DNA from: Planctomycetota bacterium
GTDB taxonomy: Bacteria > Planctomycetota > UBA1135
Direction: 5' to 3'
Length of the DNA: 64,000 bases
Assembly (NCBI GenBank): GCA_004295085.1
Contig: SHNF01000007.1
Location: 1 to 64,000 of the forward strand
A program made the position numbers and the translations under genes. The notes beneath the pieces are model-generated. The model saw nothing but the letters and a program-made list of their open reading frames with translations, was not told where the DNA came from and did no database searches. Below are positions 36,959 to 48,448 of the stretch, piece by piece; positions within the stretch are counted from its first letter, which is position 1; each line of letters begins with the position of its first letter.

Positions 36959-39154
36959 ATGCGACTGATCCTGTTCGCAATTTGCGCGAGCTTCCTTCTC
37001 GGTACCAATGTGCGACTTGGTGCCCAGACGATTTTTGTTGTGGATGGCAAGGATCCCTTGGCCACTCCGACCGGCCCGATTTTTGAGAGCATCAGCGCCG
37101 CAGCCGCTAACTCGGGGGCTCAGCCTGGTGACGTGATTCGAGTCAAGGGAATGACATCTATTGGGCAGCCACCATTGTCGCTTGGCTACTCTGAGAACCA
37201 CTATTTCTCGTCCGGCCATGCTGGTGAGTCCTTTCCTATTCGAGTTCCAGCGGGTGTCACGGTTGAAGCGGATTCCACGACCCCGCCTGTCTATGTCTAC
37301 TCAACGAATAGTGGCCTTGTCGAGCCCTTGTTCAGGATGCTGGAACCTGCCTCGGGACAGACCAGAACAAGCACCCTTCGTGGTCTCTTTCTTACGGGAG
37401 GCCCCTACGGAGTGAAGCTCGATTCCGTTAACGATGGCTCAATACTGCAACTAGTTCTCGATGGAATAACAACGAGTTGGTGCCAAGTAGGCGTGCATGT
37501 CTTCGCGAAGAATCGCGCCTACGTTGGTTTGACCGCGACCAATTGCAAAATCAGAGATCTTCAGCCAATCTTCGGGTCGGAGACAGGCACTCCCGCCCTG
37601 AGAACAGCAGTGACGGGCTTTTTCCTGGATGCTACAGAAGAGACAGCGCCGAATCCTGGCAGGGTCGGAGCATTGTTCCAAGACCTAAGCGTGACGGGGA
37701 ACTTCATAGGCACTGCGCAGCTCGACTCTTCGAGCGTGATTTATGCAGTTGCAAAGGGACTGACCCAAGAGCACTCCGGACTACTCAGTGGGATGTTCGT
37801 ACCTCCTGAGCCAATTGCCAACGTACATGTGATCGTCAGCGGCGGTACCCTAAGAGGACGTCAGAGCCTGAGCCCTGATACGCAGGGTTGGAACTACGGT
37901 ATTCGATTCGAAAGCTATGAGACTTTCGGTGGTGGCGTACTTCCAGACTATGTTGCGTCTGCAAACGTCAAGTTGACTGGCACGGTAGTACAGAATTTTC
38001 GCAAATACGGCGTACATGGAAAGCTCGGATTCAATGCTCGTGGCAAGTTGACCCTCAACGGTGGCACCGTGATTGAAGGTACGGCCTCCAGCTCAGGTGG
38101 AGAAGGAACAGGCGTATACCTAGAGGCAAATGGCCACTACATGCAGCTGAGCGGCGATGGCGCGATTATTCGAAACAACGGGCAGGATGGGATTCACCTA
38201 TTTGACCTTGGAACAAAACCTGGCAACATCATTTATCCTGTTGGTCTGTATACCGGCCTGACAAGCTGTCAGATCTATGGCAATGGTGGCAATGGAATAA
38301 CCTTTCAGACCAGTGCCGTGAATAACACCGCCATAGTGGGTGGAGCGTGGGCCTATCGAGCAGTGATCAATACCAAGCAGTTGCTGTATGCACCCACCAG
38401 CGAACACCCTCAAGGTCTTGGCTTCGTGGATTCGTGTACGATTCACAATAACGGCAAGAAAGGAGTGCTTTTCAAGCTGTTTGGTAGCTCCGGCACGGCG
38501 GGTCAGGAGAATGCAGGCGCTGTCCGATTCGTGAACACCTTCTTTTGGAACAATGTTGAGGAAGCGATCTTCGCCGAACTCAACGAATGGTCGATGCTCC
38601 TGGCGCCATTCGTGCACTGCACCATTGCTGGCAACGGCGATGCTGTGAACAGTCAAGTGAACATGAGCTTCGCTAATCCAAGCCAAGTTTACTTCCAATG
38701 GTCGGAGGTAGATCCTGGTGGCACGACGCTCTACGCGTACACGAAGTTCTTCGATAGCATCTTAGAGAGGAAGTCTTCAGGAGATCCAAACTTCGGATCA
38801 AGTGTGCTCTCGTCGAAACTTGTATTCGATAATGGCATTCCTCCATACAGTCCATCGCTGTTGTACGCTGCAGGTCTGCGTACAAATGCCTCGGAGCGTC
38901 TCGCAAAGTTCTCACTTGACGCATACGCGACTTCTGAGCCTGCTCCATTCGAGGGACCGATTATGTGGACAGGACTGGATCCCGGCCGCTTCTATTTGAA
39001 CTCTCAGGCAAGCGCCTACGACCCACATTTCGACAAGACTCCTGCATATCTTGGAGGGATGAGCATCCCTGAGGCGGAATACGACATAGTCGGGACCAAC
39101 CGCCCGGCATTGTCGACCAATGAGAGAGATAAGGGCGGCCAGCAAGCCGACTAG
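36959..39154 (+). CDS. Large exported right-handed beta-helix protein
   Basis: 731 residues with signal peptide MRLILFAICASFLLGTNVRLGAQ. The opening (TIFVVDGKDPLATPTGPIFESISAAAANSGAQPGDVIRV) is typical of the first coil of pectate-lyase-like beta-helix proteins (DUF1565/parallel beta-helix repeats). Many NN, N-G-G and short V.I...I.NNG... turns follow, as in IRNNGQDGIHLFD, IYGNGGNGITFQT, IHNNGKKGVLFKL. Such proteins are polysaccharide lyases, hydrolases or adhesins; no catalytic triad can be assigned. Codon use is much less GC-biased than elsewhere. Start chosen at the Met before the signal peptide. Confidence 0.75.
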   Translation: MRLILFAICASFLLGTNVRLGAQTIFVVDGKDPLATPTGPIFESISAAAANSGAQPGDVIRVKGMTSIGQPPLSLGYSENHYFSSGHAGESFPIRVPAGVTVEADSTTPPVYVYSTNSGLVEPLFRMLEPASGQTRTSTLRGLFLTGGPYGVKLDSVNDGSILQLVLDGITTSWCQVGVHVFAKNRAYVGLTATNCKIRDLQPIFGSETGTPALRTAVTGFFLDATEETAPNPGRVGALFQDLSVTGNFIGTAQLDSSSVIYAVAKGLTQEHSGLLSGMFVPPEPIANVHVIVSGGTLRGRQSLSPDTQGWNYGIRFESYETFGGGVLPDYVASANVKLTGTVVQNFRKYGVHGKLGFNARGKLTLNGGTVIEGTASSSGGEGTGVYLEANGHYMQLSGDGAIIRNNGQDGIHLFDLGTKPGNIIYPVGLYTGLTSCQIYGNGGNGITFQTSAVNNTAIVGGAWAYRAVINTKQLLYAPTSEHPQGLGFVDSCTIHNNGKKGVLFKLFGSSGTAGQENAGAVRFVNTFFWNNVEEAIFAELNEWSMLLAPFVHCTIAGNGDAVNSQVNMSFANPSQVYFQWSEVDPGGTTLYAYTKFFDSILERKSSGDPNFGSSVLSSKLVFDNGIPPYSPSLLYAAGLRTNASERLAKFSLDAYATSEPAPFEGPIMWTGLDPGRFYLNSQASAYDPHFDKTPAYLGGMSIPEAEYDIVGTNRPALSTNERDKGGQQAD

Positions 39155-39161
39155 GAGGGGC

Positions 39162-40949
39162 ATGCTCAGACGCACCTTTGATCCGGCTTCTGGTGTGGCG
39201 GTCCAGCGGTACGTGCGGCACGGCAACCTCGCGGTGCTGCTGATCCTAGTTTCTTCTCCGCTCGCTTGGACACAAGAACTCTCTGATTGGACGGTCCGAG
39301 AGTTGGTTGAACCACAGCCGCACGTCTCCACGGCCCAGTTCAGCTGGTTGCTTCCAGTTCGGATGGGGGATGTCGATAGGGACGCTTACCTTGACCTAAT
39401 GTTGAATGGATTCTCTGATGGTCCTTTCGGCGCGTCGCTTAACCGACTGTATTTCGAGGTATCTGGAGGCCAGAGAAGGCCATCGGCGTTCGGCGGGGAT
39501 CTTCCAGATGAACGCCTTGCTGGCGTTGGGGTTGGCCATGGTCCACTGGTGGTTCAATGGGCCGGCGAGCATGTATTCGCTGTGACGCGAGGTGGTAGCT
39601 ATGAGCTCGAGTTCTGGCAATCCAAACCAGTCAAATACCTCGTCACAGCCCCATTGCCATCGCCGCCACCTGGTTATCCACCCATCCGAGCGTTTAATGA
39701 ACTCTACCCCATCGGTGATCTTAATTCCGACAGCTATGACGAGTTGGTGTTTGATACTGGAGCCATCGACTTCAGTACACAGCCTTGGACGCGGTACGAC
39801 GTAGCTGGAGTTCTCGATGGTGCGACGTTGAGCGTTACATGGCAAGTTTACGTACGTGAATCCGAATTGCAGTTCTCCCATATGCCTTTGCTTCCCAGCC
39901 ACTGGGGTGATCTGGACCAGGATGGAGTGACAGATGTGGTGTTTCTTTATTACTTTCCGGGAAGCCTGTGGGTGTGGAGAGCCTACTCTGGTCGGGATGG
40001 CCGGGTGCTCTGGGAGTTTCAGGAGCCAGCCACTAGCGTCAGCTTCGGACGCTATCTCGCGCCGATGGTGGACGTGGATGGTGACAGCGTCCAAGAGATC
40101 CTCGCGATGCAGATGCCGGCTAGTGCTGCGGTGCCGGGCTATCTGCGGGTGATGAGCGGTGTCGATGGACACGTGGTCTGGGAGAATCCGATTGGCCGGT
40201 ACGACCCTTGTCTAGGCCTCTCTGGATGCCGGCTCGAATTTCAGCCCAACATGGGGCCACTGGGCGATTGGGACCGCGACGGCACCTGTGACATCGCGAT
40301 GGTCGTTGACGAGGTGAGCGCTTGGTTCCCTTGGACTTTCGAGCTCAAGGTTTGGATCTTTAGCGGCGTGGACGGCAGGCTGCTCGCGCGTGAGACTCTG
40401 CCTTCGGACCTCGCACCATGGCATCCAGACGAGCCGCTTCAGTACCCCATCAGCGGATCCACCTACCAGCTCATGGGCGACATCGACCGCGATGGCTGGA
40501 TCGAGCTCGTGGTACCAATTTACTCGGTGAGTCAGAGTACCAGCTCCGTAACGCGCTATTACGAGGTGTTCCTGGGCCGACGCACTCTCTGGGCCCCGCG
40601 GCAGGTTCGGCAGGGAGAGATCATTGACTACGGATTCGACCTGCCGGGAGCGGCGGGCCTTCCGTTCCAGCTCTTGCTCTCGACGGAATTCGGTGCCTCG
40701 AGCGGCTTTCGGATCGGTTACTGGAACACCGCTTTGCGATGGACCACCCTGACCAACCAAACCGTAACCCTGCCGCGGCTGCAAGGACTCTTGGGTCCGA
40801 AGGGCGGCGGCGAGGCTCATTTCACGGTGCCGCACGCGACTTTGTTAAACGGGCGCGATGTCTACGCAGTCGCAGTCGTTTGGGACCCCGCCATTCGCGA
40901 CGGGGTGCGCACGCTGAGCAGCATAGCGATCACCCGAATCGTTCCGTAG
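39162..40949 (+). CDS. Exported FG-GAP/VCBS-repeat (integrin-like propeller) protein
   Basis: 595 residues. A signal peptide precedes TQELSDW. At least six calcium-binding D.D.D..... loops recur at roughly 60-100 residue spacing: GDVDRDAYLDLM, GDLNSDSYDELV, GDLDQDGVTDVV, VDVDGDSVQEIL, GDWDRDGTCDIA and GDIDRDGWIELV, the FG-GAP/VCBS pattern of a beta-propeller. Function is probably surface binding or adhesion. GGAGGGG four bases before ATG 39162 is a strong RBS and decides this start. It follows the beta-helix gene by 7 bases, so the two form an operon. Its 3' end regains higher GC. Confidence 0.78.
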   Translation: MLRRTFDPASGVAVQRYVRHGNLAVLLILVSSPLAWTQELSDWTVRELVEPQPHVSTAQFSWLLPVRMGDVDRDAYLDLMLNGFSDGPFGASLNRLYFEVSGGQRRPSAFGGDLPDERLAGVGVGHGPLVVQWAGEHVFAVTRGGSYELEFWQSKPVKYLVTAPLPSPPPGYPPIRAFNELYPIGDLNSDSYDELVFDTGAIDFSTQPWTRYDVAGVLDGATLSVTWQVYVRESELQFSHMPLLPSHWGDLDQDGVTDVVFLYYFPGSLWVWRAYSGRDGRVLWEFQEPATSVSFGRYLAPMVDVDGDSVQEILAMQMPASAAVPGYLRVMSGVDGHVVWENPIGRYDPCLGLSGCRLEFQPNMGPLGDWDRDGTCDIAMVVDEVSAWFPWTFELKVWIFSGVDGRLLARETLPSDLAPWHPDEPLQYPISGSTYQLMGDIDRDGWIELVVPIYSVSQSTSSVTRYYEVFLGRRTLWAPRQVRQGEIIDYGFDLPGAAGLPFQLLLSTEFGASSGFRIGYWNTALRWTTLTNQTVTLPRLQGLLGPKGGGEAHFTVPHATLLNGRDVYAVAVVWDPAIRDGVRTLSSIAITRIVP

Positions 40950-40979
40950 TGCCCAGGCAAGCTGGCCTGAAGGGCGGGC

Positions 40980-41750
40980 TCAAGTCTCCTGCGGGTCCTC
41001 GTCCAGCTCGTGGGCGTTGCGGCGGCGGATCTTGGCGGGCACGCGGGCCTGACGGAAGGCGTCCTCGGGGCGGAGCTCGGGGAGCGGCGGGGGCGGCGCC
41101 TCGAGCCAGGCCTGGTACTCGGCCCAGGTCTCCTCGGACTTGGCGAGGCGGCGGTACCAGAGCTCGCGCAGGGCCGCCTTCTCGGACTCCGGGAGGTCGC
41201 CGCGCGCCTCGGGGCAGGCGTCGAAGAGTCGCTGCAGGGTGAGCGCGGTGGCGACCGAGAGGTTGAAGGAGCCGGTGAAGCCCTGCATCGGCAGGTAGAC
41301 GCGGCGGTCGGCGGCGGCCAGCATCTCCGCGCTGACGCCGTCGGCTTCGCGGCCGATCACGATGGCGAGGCGGGCGGGGACGATGCAGGCTTCCGTTCGC
41401 AGCTCCTCGGCGCCGCGGCTCAGGTCGGTGGCCCAGATCGTGCGGCGGTCGGCGCGGAGCGCTGCGATCAGGTCGGGGGTGCTGTGGAACTGCTTGAGGC
41501 TGAGCCAGCGCCAAGCGCCCTTGGTGACGTTGTTGCTGAGCCTGCGCGCCGACAGCTCCGGCTCCACGGTCCAGACGTGCTGCACGCCGAAGGCGTCGGC
41601 GGTGCGCAGCGCCGCCTGGTGGTTGTGGGAGTCCCAGCAGCGCTCCAGGACCAGCAGGATGCGCTGCGTGCGCCGCGCCAGCACCGCCTCGGCCCGGCGC
41701 AGGCGCCGCGGCGCCTCAGCCTGCGCCGGGGGAAGGCGGCTCTGCGTCAT
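40980..41750 (-). CDS. TrmH/SpoU-family RNA 2'-O-methyltransferase
   Basis: 256-residue SPOUT enzyme that methylates ribose 2'-OH in tRNA or rRNA using SAM. NHQAALRTADAFGV (motif 1), VIGREADGVSAEML (motif 2) and YLPMQGFTGSFNLSVATAL (motif 3) are all intact and look closest to tRNA (Gm18) methyltransferase TrmH. A ~70-residue basic/Pro-rich C-terminal tail is extra. The ATG at 41750 lies inside the 3' end of rbfA (35-base overlap), as the last gene of the nusA operon. Confidence 0.88.
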   Translation of the reverse strand: MTQSRLPPAQAEAPRRLRRAEAVLARRTQRILLVLERCWDSHNHQAALRTADAFGVQHVWTVEPELSARRLSNNVTKGAWRWLSLKQFHSTPDLIAALRADRRTIWATDLSRGAEELRTEACIVPARLAIVIGREADGVSAEMLAAADRRVYLPMQGFTGSFNLSVATALTLQRLFDACPEARGDLPESEKAALRELWYRRLAKSEETWAEYQAWLEAPPPPLPELRPEDAFRQARVPAKIRRRNAHELDEDPQET

Positions 41751-42093
41751 GCGGCAGCACCTCGCGCAGGATGCGCTCGATCCGGTCGGCCTTCTCGATG
41801 CCGCGGTCGTACTCGAAGACGACCTCGGGGGCGAGGCGCAGGCGCACGAACTTGGCCACCTCGCGCCGGATGAAGCCGTGGGCGTGCTGCAGGGCCGCGG
41901 CCACGGCGCTGCGCGCGCCGTCGTCGCCGAGCACGCTGTAGCGGATGCGCGCCAGCGTAAGGTCGGCGCTCATCTCCACGCCGGTGACGGTCGTGAAGCG
42001 CAGGCGCGGGTCGTTCATCTCGAACAGCAGGAGGTTGGCGATCCGCTGCTGGATCTGGCTCGCCACCTGCTTCTGGCGCCTTTCCGTGGCCAT
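41716..42093 (-). CDS. rbfA: Ribosome-binding factor A
   Basis: 125-residue KH-fold factor for 16S rRNA/30S maturation. RQKQVASQIQQRIANLL and DPRLRFTTVTGVEMSADLTLARIRYSVLG match RbfA, including the conserved D-P and V....D...A..Y. Gene order infB-rbfA is the standard bacterial one. ATG at 42093, 24 bases after infB. Confidence 0.95.
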   Translation of the reverse strand: MATERRQKQVASQIQQRIANLLLFEMNDPRLRFTTVTGVEMSADLTLARIRYSVLGDDGARSAVAAALQHAHGFIRREVAKFVRLRLAPEVVFEYDRGIEKADRIERILREVLPHDAEPPSPGAG

Positions 42094-42117
42094 GACGCGG
42101 CTCCCGGGCGCGCCGCG

Positions 42118-44729
<2,612 letters not shown>

Positions 44730-44733
<4 letters not shown>

Positions 44734-45818
44734 GCGTGCGCCTCCGGCTCTCGGGGACTCTCGGTTTCCGGCGTCTCGACGCCGCCCGCGGCAGGGGCGG
44801 CGGGGGCGGCATCCACGGCCCCGGACCGGCCGCCCTGCCCGGCCAGCAGCTCGGCCTCGTACTCGGCCGGGGTCTTGATCTCGATGTCCCAGCCGACCAG
44901 CTTGCTGGCCAGGCGCACGTTGCGCCCGCCCACGCCGATGGCCAGCGGCTTCTGCTCCTCGTCCACCAGCACGAACACCGACTGGTTCTCCTCGTCCGGG
45001 AAGATGTGATCCATCTGGATGTTCTTGGCCGGCTTCAGCGCGTTCTGCACCAGCTCCTCCAGCGAATCACTCCAGGCGATGATGTCGATCTTCTCGGCGC
45101 CCAGCTCGTCGTTGATGTTGCGGATGCGGGTGCCACGCTGGCCCAGGCACGCACCGATGCCGTCCACGCGCGGGTCGGTGCTGTACACGGCCACCTTGCA
45201 GCGGTAGCCGGGGTCGCGCGCCACTCCCATGACGCGGATGAGGCCGTCGCGGATCTCGGGCACCTCGACCTCGAACAGCTTCTTGACGAAGTCGTCGTCC
45301 TTGCGCGAGACGATGATGACGACCCGCGAGCCCTCCTTGCGCACCTCCTTCACCAGCACGCGCAGGCGGTCGCCCACGTGCAGGCGCTCCGACACCACGC
45401 GCTCGGAGCGGGGCAGCAGCGCCTCGGTGCGGCCGCCGAGCTGCAGGATGGCATTCGGCCCCTCCAGCTTGTGCACCATGCCGGACACGATGGAGCCCAC
45501 CATGCCGGCGTACTGCTCGTAGACCTTGTCGCGCTCGGCCTCGCGGATCTTCTGCATGAAGACCTGCTTGGTGGTCTGGGCGGCGATGCGGCCCAGCTCC
45601 TCGGCGCTGGGGACGGTCACGGTCCCGTCCTGGGCGACCAGGCTGATCTCGCCGCTGCGGCGGTCGATCTTGACTTCGAGCCCTCCCTCCGCCATGCCCA
45701 TGCGCTTGCGGGTGGCGGTGCTGAGGGCCTCCTCCAGGGCCAGGAAGAGGATGTCCCGGTCCACCCCCCGTTCCCGGTGGATGGCGTCGATCATCCTCAG
45801 CACTTCTTCCTTCTTCAT
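44730..45818 (-). CDS. nusA: Transcription elongation/termination factor NusA
   Basis: 362 residues. N-terminal RNAP-binding domain (to ~125), S1 domain (~130-200; EGLRV-type KLEGPNAILQLGGRTEALLP), then KH1 and KH2 (~200-340; DPRVDGIGACLGQRGTRI, GVGGRNVRLASKLVGWDIEI). The C-terminal acidic repeats of E. coli NusA are absent, replaced by a short Ala/Pro/Glu tail, as in many bacteria. It is the first gene of the operon; no rimP precedes it. The leader contains strong hairpins and a terminator (45890-45920). Confidence 0.95.
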
Positions 45819-45885
45819 CTGGCCCTCCCTGGCTCACCTCCTGCGCTGGGATCATGCGGAATCAAGGGCGATCCGCGCGATCAAG

Positions 45886-45920
45886 GACAAAAACGGGTGT
45901 GCAGGGCGACCTGCACACCC
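45886..45920 (-). terminator. Intrinsic terminator in the nusA operon leader (candidate attenuator)
   Basis: On the minus strand, GGGTGTGCAGG and CCTGCACACCC form a perfect 11-bp stem with a four-base loop, followed at once by GTTTTTGTCC. It is a strong terminator for transcripts coming from the right, and sits about 70 bases upstream of the nusA start with no gene between. It therefore ends either an attenuated nusA leader or a small RNA. Confidence 0.75.
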
Positions 45921-46050
45921 GACGGCCCGCGAGTCTCTCGCGGGGATACCGGGACGACCCGGTGTCGGACCCTGCCGGTCCTGTTCCGCCGCAGGTGGGC
46001 GGCAGTCAGGAACCTGTAAAGGATACCCAGCCGCCTACCGGCGGCAAGGG
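45921..46050 (-). ncRNA. Structured nusA leader RNA (candidate regulatory RNA)
   Basis: Read on the minus strand, the interval upstream of the terminator holds several inverted repeats: CCCGCGAG-AGA-CTCGCGGG (8 bp, 45924-45944), ACCGGG-TCGT-CCCGGT (about 45948-45963), a CCGCC/GGCGG hairpin near 45985-46003 and another near 46031-46043. No known riboswitch consensus was recognised. Transcription start unknown; the boundaries are approximate. Confidence 0.4.
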
Positions 46051-46080
46051 GCGGTCCGGACCCATAGGATGCTCCAGTCC

Positions 46081-46302
46081 ATGCCGCAAGCGCCTGCCAC
46101 GACCACGATCCAGGTGAACGGCGCGGCGCGGCCCTGGCGGGAAGGCCTCACGGTCGCCGGGCTGCTGGCCGAGCTGCGGGCCGCCGCCGCCGGCGTCGCG
46201 GTGGAGCGCAACGGCGCGGTGATCCGGCGCGCCGACTGGGAGCGCACCGTGCTGGCGCCGGGCGACGTCGTCGAGATCGTGGCCCTCGTCGGCGGAGGCT
46301 GA
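46081..46302 (+). CDS. thiS: Sulfur-carrier protein ThiS
   Basis: 73-residue ubiquitin-fold sulfur carrier for thiazole synthesis. IQVNGAARPW, V.R.......RADW....L..GDVVEIVALVGGG; the C-terminal Gly-Gly becomes the thiocarboxylate. It directly precedes thiG, its partner. ATAGGAT about 12 bases upstream of the ATG may be a -10 box, so the leader would be very short. No TPP riboswitch was recognised in the upstream interval. Confidence 0.9.
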   Translation: MPQAPATTTIQVNGAARPWREGLTVAGLLAELRAAAAGVAVERNGAVIRRADWERTVLAPGDVVEIVALVGGG

Positions 46303-46315
46303 GGACGCGGCATCC

Positions 46316-46321
46316 TATAGA
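46316..46321 (+). promoter_or_regulatory. Possible -10 box of thiG
   Basis: TATAGA in GCATCCTATAGAGC lies directly before the GTG at 46324. It may give thiG its own near-leaderless transcript in addition to read-through from thiS. Confidence 0.3.
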
Positions 46322-46323
46322 GC

Positions 46324-47142
46324 GTGGTGAGCGCCGACCGCCGCGACGATCCGCCCCTGCGGGTGGGGCCCCACAGCTTCCGCTCGCGCCTGATCCTCGG
46401 CACCGGGAAGTACCCGAGCTACGAGATCATGCGCGAGTGCCACCGCGCCTCCGGCACCGAGCTGGTGACGGTGGCGGTGCGCCGCATCCCGGAAGGGGAG
46501 CCGCCGGGCCGGCGCTTCCTCGACTTCCTGGAGCGCGAGCGCCTGGCGCTGCTCCCCAACACCGCGGGCTGCTACGACGTGGACAGCGCGCTGCGCACCG
46601 CGCGCCTGGGCCGGGAGCTGCTCGGGACCGACCTGGTGAAGGTGGAGGTGCTCGGCGATCCGAAGACCCTGCTGCCGGACCCGCTGGGCACGCTGCGCGC
46701 CACCGAGCAGCTGGTGAAGGAGGGCTTCCTGGCCCTGGTGTACTGCAGCGACGACGTGATCCTGGCCCGGCGCCTGGAGGAGGCCGGCGCGACCTGCGTG
46801 ATGCCGGCCGGCTCGCCCATCGGCAGCGGCCAGGGCGTCCTGAACCCGCAGAACATCGCCTTGATCGTGGAGAGCGCCAAGGTGCCGGTCATCGTGGACG
46901 CGGGCGTGGGCACCGCCAGCGACGTGGCCCTCACCATGGAGCTGGGCGCGCACGGCGTGCTGCTGAACACGGCGGTGGCGCAGGCGGCTGACCCGGTGCG
47001 CATGGCGCGGGCCATGCAGGCCGCGTGCGCAGCCGGCCGCGACGCGTACCTGGCCGGGCGCATTCCGAAGCGGCGTTACGCCAGCGCTTCCTCGCCGGAG
47101 ACGGGCCTGATCGCCGGCGCCGGGGCGCCGTCCGGGGTTTGA
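46324..47142 (+). CDS. thiG: Thiazole synthase ThiG
   Basis: 272-residue TIM-barrel enzyme that builds the thiazole phosphate of thiamine from DXP, dehydroglycine and ThiS thiocarboxylate. RLILGTGKY, the conserved LLPNTAGC, DLVKVEV (Schiff-base Lys region), PAGSPIGSGQG and VDAGVGTASDVALTMELGAHGVLLNTAVA are diagnostic. GTG at 46324; a second GTG follows immediately. The stop overlaps the TTG start of the CPBP gene. Confidence 0.94.
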   Translation: MVSADRRDDPPLRVGPHSFRSRLILGTGKYPSYEIMRECHRASGTELVTVAVRRIPEGEPPGRRFLDFLERERLALLPNTAGCYDVDSALRTARLGRELLGTDLVKVEVLGDPKTLLPDPLGTLRATEQLVKEGFLALVYCSDDVILARRLEEAGATCVMPAGSPIGSGQGVLNPQNIALIVESAKVPVIVDAGVGTASDVALTMELGAHGVLLNTAVAQAADPVRMARAMQAACAAGRDAYLAGRIPKRRYASASSPETGLIAGAGAPSGV

Positions 47143-47930
47143 GCGCGCCGCCCGCGGGCGAACTCGCCGCCGCCGGCGCGCTGCTGGCGCTGGGGGCCGG
47201 CATCAGCGCCTTCGGGCTGGCGCGGCTGGCGCGCGCTGCCGTTCCGCCGCCGCCGCGTCCGTTCGCGCGCCTGCGCGGCAGCGACCTCGTGCTCGCCTTC
47301 GCGCTGCTGCTGCTGCTGCCGGCGCTCATCGCCAGGCTGTGGGCCGGCGACCTGCGCCAGCTCACGGTGCTGGGCCTGCTCCTGCTCAACCTGGCCGTGG
47401 TGCTGGCGGCGCTCGCCTGGCTGCGCTGGCGCGCCGGGCGCGAGCCGCCGCCGCCGCCGCCGCCACGCACGCTGGCATGGGCTCTCGGCGCTTACCTGTG
47501 GAGCGTGCCCGCCGGCCTGGCCTTGTTGCGCGTCAACGCGCTGCTGGTGCAAGCCTGGAGCGGGACGCCGCCGGAGCAGTCGGTAGGGGACGCGCTCCGG
47601 GCCGCGAGCGGCCCGTCCCTGGCCGGGGCGCTGGTGCTGGCCGTGGTGGTCCAGCCGGTCGTGGAGGAGCTGCTGTTCCGCGGCTACCTGCAGCGCTTCC
47701 TGGCGGCGCGTCCCGACATCGGGCCGGTCCGTGCCCTGATCCTGAGCGCGGCCGTGTTCGCGCTGTTCCACGAGAGCGCGGTGGTGCTGCCCATCTTCGC
47801 CATCGGGCTGCTGTTCGGCTGGGTGTACTGGCGCACGGGCTCGCTGCACGCCAGCATCCTCCTGCACGTCCTGCACAACGGCATCGGTACCCTAGGTCTC
47901 CTGCTCCTGTCCCGCGATTCCAGCCCGTGA
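47139..47930 (+). CDS. CPBP-family intramembrane metalloprotease
   Basis: 263-residue polytopic protein of the CPBP (Rce1-like) family. EELLFR (Glu176/Glu177...Arg181) is motif 1, FALFHES motif 2 and HVLHNGIG motif 3, supplying the zinc-binding Glu/His set; about seven hydrophobic helices. Such proteases process membrane proteins or self-protect against bacteriocins. Start inferred as TTG at 47139 in a TTGA overlap with thiG; longer in-frame extensions run back into thiG. A run of seven Pro lies at the middle. Confidence 0.8.
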   Translation: MSAPPAGELAAAGALLALGAGISAFGLARLARAAVPPPPRPFARLRGSDLVLAFALLLLLPALIARLWAGDLRQLTVLGLLLLNLAVVLAALAWLRWRAGREPPPPPPPRTLAWALGAYLWSVPAGLALLRVNALLVQAWSGTPPEQSVGDALRAASGPSLAGALVLAVVVQPVVEELLFRGYLQRFLAARPDIGPVRALILSAAVFALFHESAVVLPIFAIGLLFGWVYWRTGSLHASILLHVLHNGIGTLGLLLLSRDSSP

Positions 47931-48448
47931 CCGCCGACCTTCCGTTCCCGCAGCCGCCCCGCGGTCTGTTCTTCCGCGCGCCGGGCGGGGCCATGGTGGC
48001 CCGCAACGCCATCGTCACCGGCGACGTGGCGCTCGGCCCGGACGCCAGCGTCTGGTTCCACTGCGTGCTCCGCGCCGACGAGGCGGCGATCCGCATCGGC
48101 GCGCGCAGCAACGTGCAGGACGGCACCGTCATCCACACCGACACCGGACTGCCGTGCGAGATCGCCGAGGACGTGACCATCGGCCACATGGCCATGATCC
48201 ATGGCGTGTCCATCGGCAGCGGCTGCCTGATCGGGATCCAGTCGGTGATCCTGGGCCGGGCCCGCATCGGCGCGGGCTCCGTGATCGCCGCCGGGGCGGT
48301 GGTGCGCGAGGGCGCCGAGATCCCCCCGGGCGTGCTGGTCGCCGGCGTGCCCGGCAAGGTCGTGCGCGATGTCTCGGACAAGGAACGCGAGTTCATGCGC
48401 CACTCCGTTCCGACCTACATCCGCCTCGCCAACCTCTATCTCCCGTGA
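47927..48448 (+). CDS. Gamma-carbonic-anhydrase/hexapeptide-repeat protein
   Basis: 173-residue left-handed beta-helix. Hexapeptide turns run through VTGDVALGPDASVWFHCVLRADEAAIRIG, and RSNVQDGTVIHTD and DVTIGHMAMIHG place the metal-binding His residues of the gamma-carbonic anhydrase/YrdA family. It could hydrate CO2 or bind CoA; activity is not proven for most members. GTG at 47927 overlaps the CPBP stop (GTGA). Confidence 0.88.
   Translation: MTADLPFPQPPRGLFFRAPGGAMVARNAIVTGDVALGPDASVWFHCVLRADEAAIRIGARSNVQDGTVIHTDTGLPCEIAEDVTIGHMAMIHGVSIGSGCLIGIQSVILGRARIGAGSVIAAGAVVREGAEIPPGVLVAGVPGKVVRDVSDKEREFMRHSVPTYIRLANLYLP

Noticed and set aside
45990-46080. TPP riboswitch before thiS
   Set aside because: GAACCTG is present but the surrounding TPP consensus (CTGAGA and the second helix) is missing.
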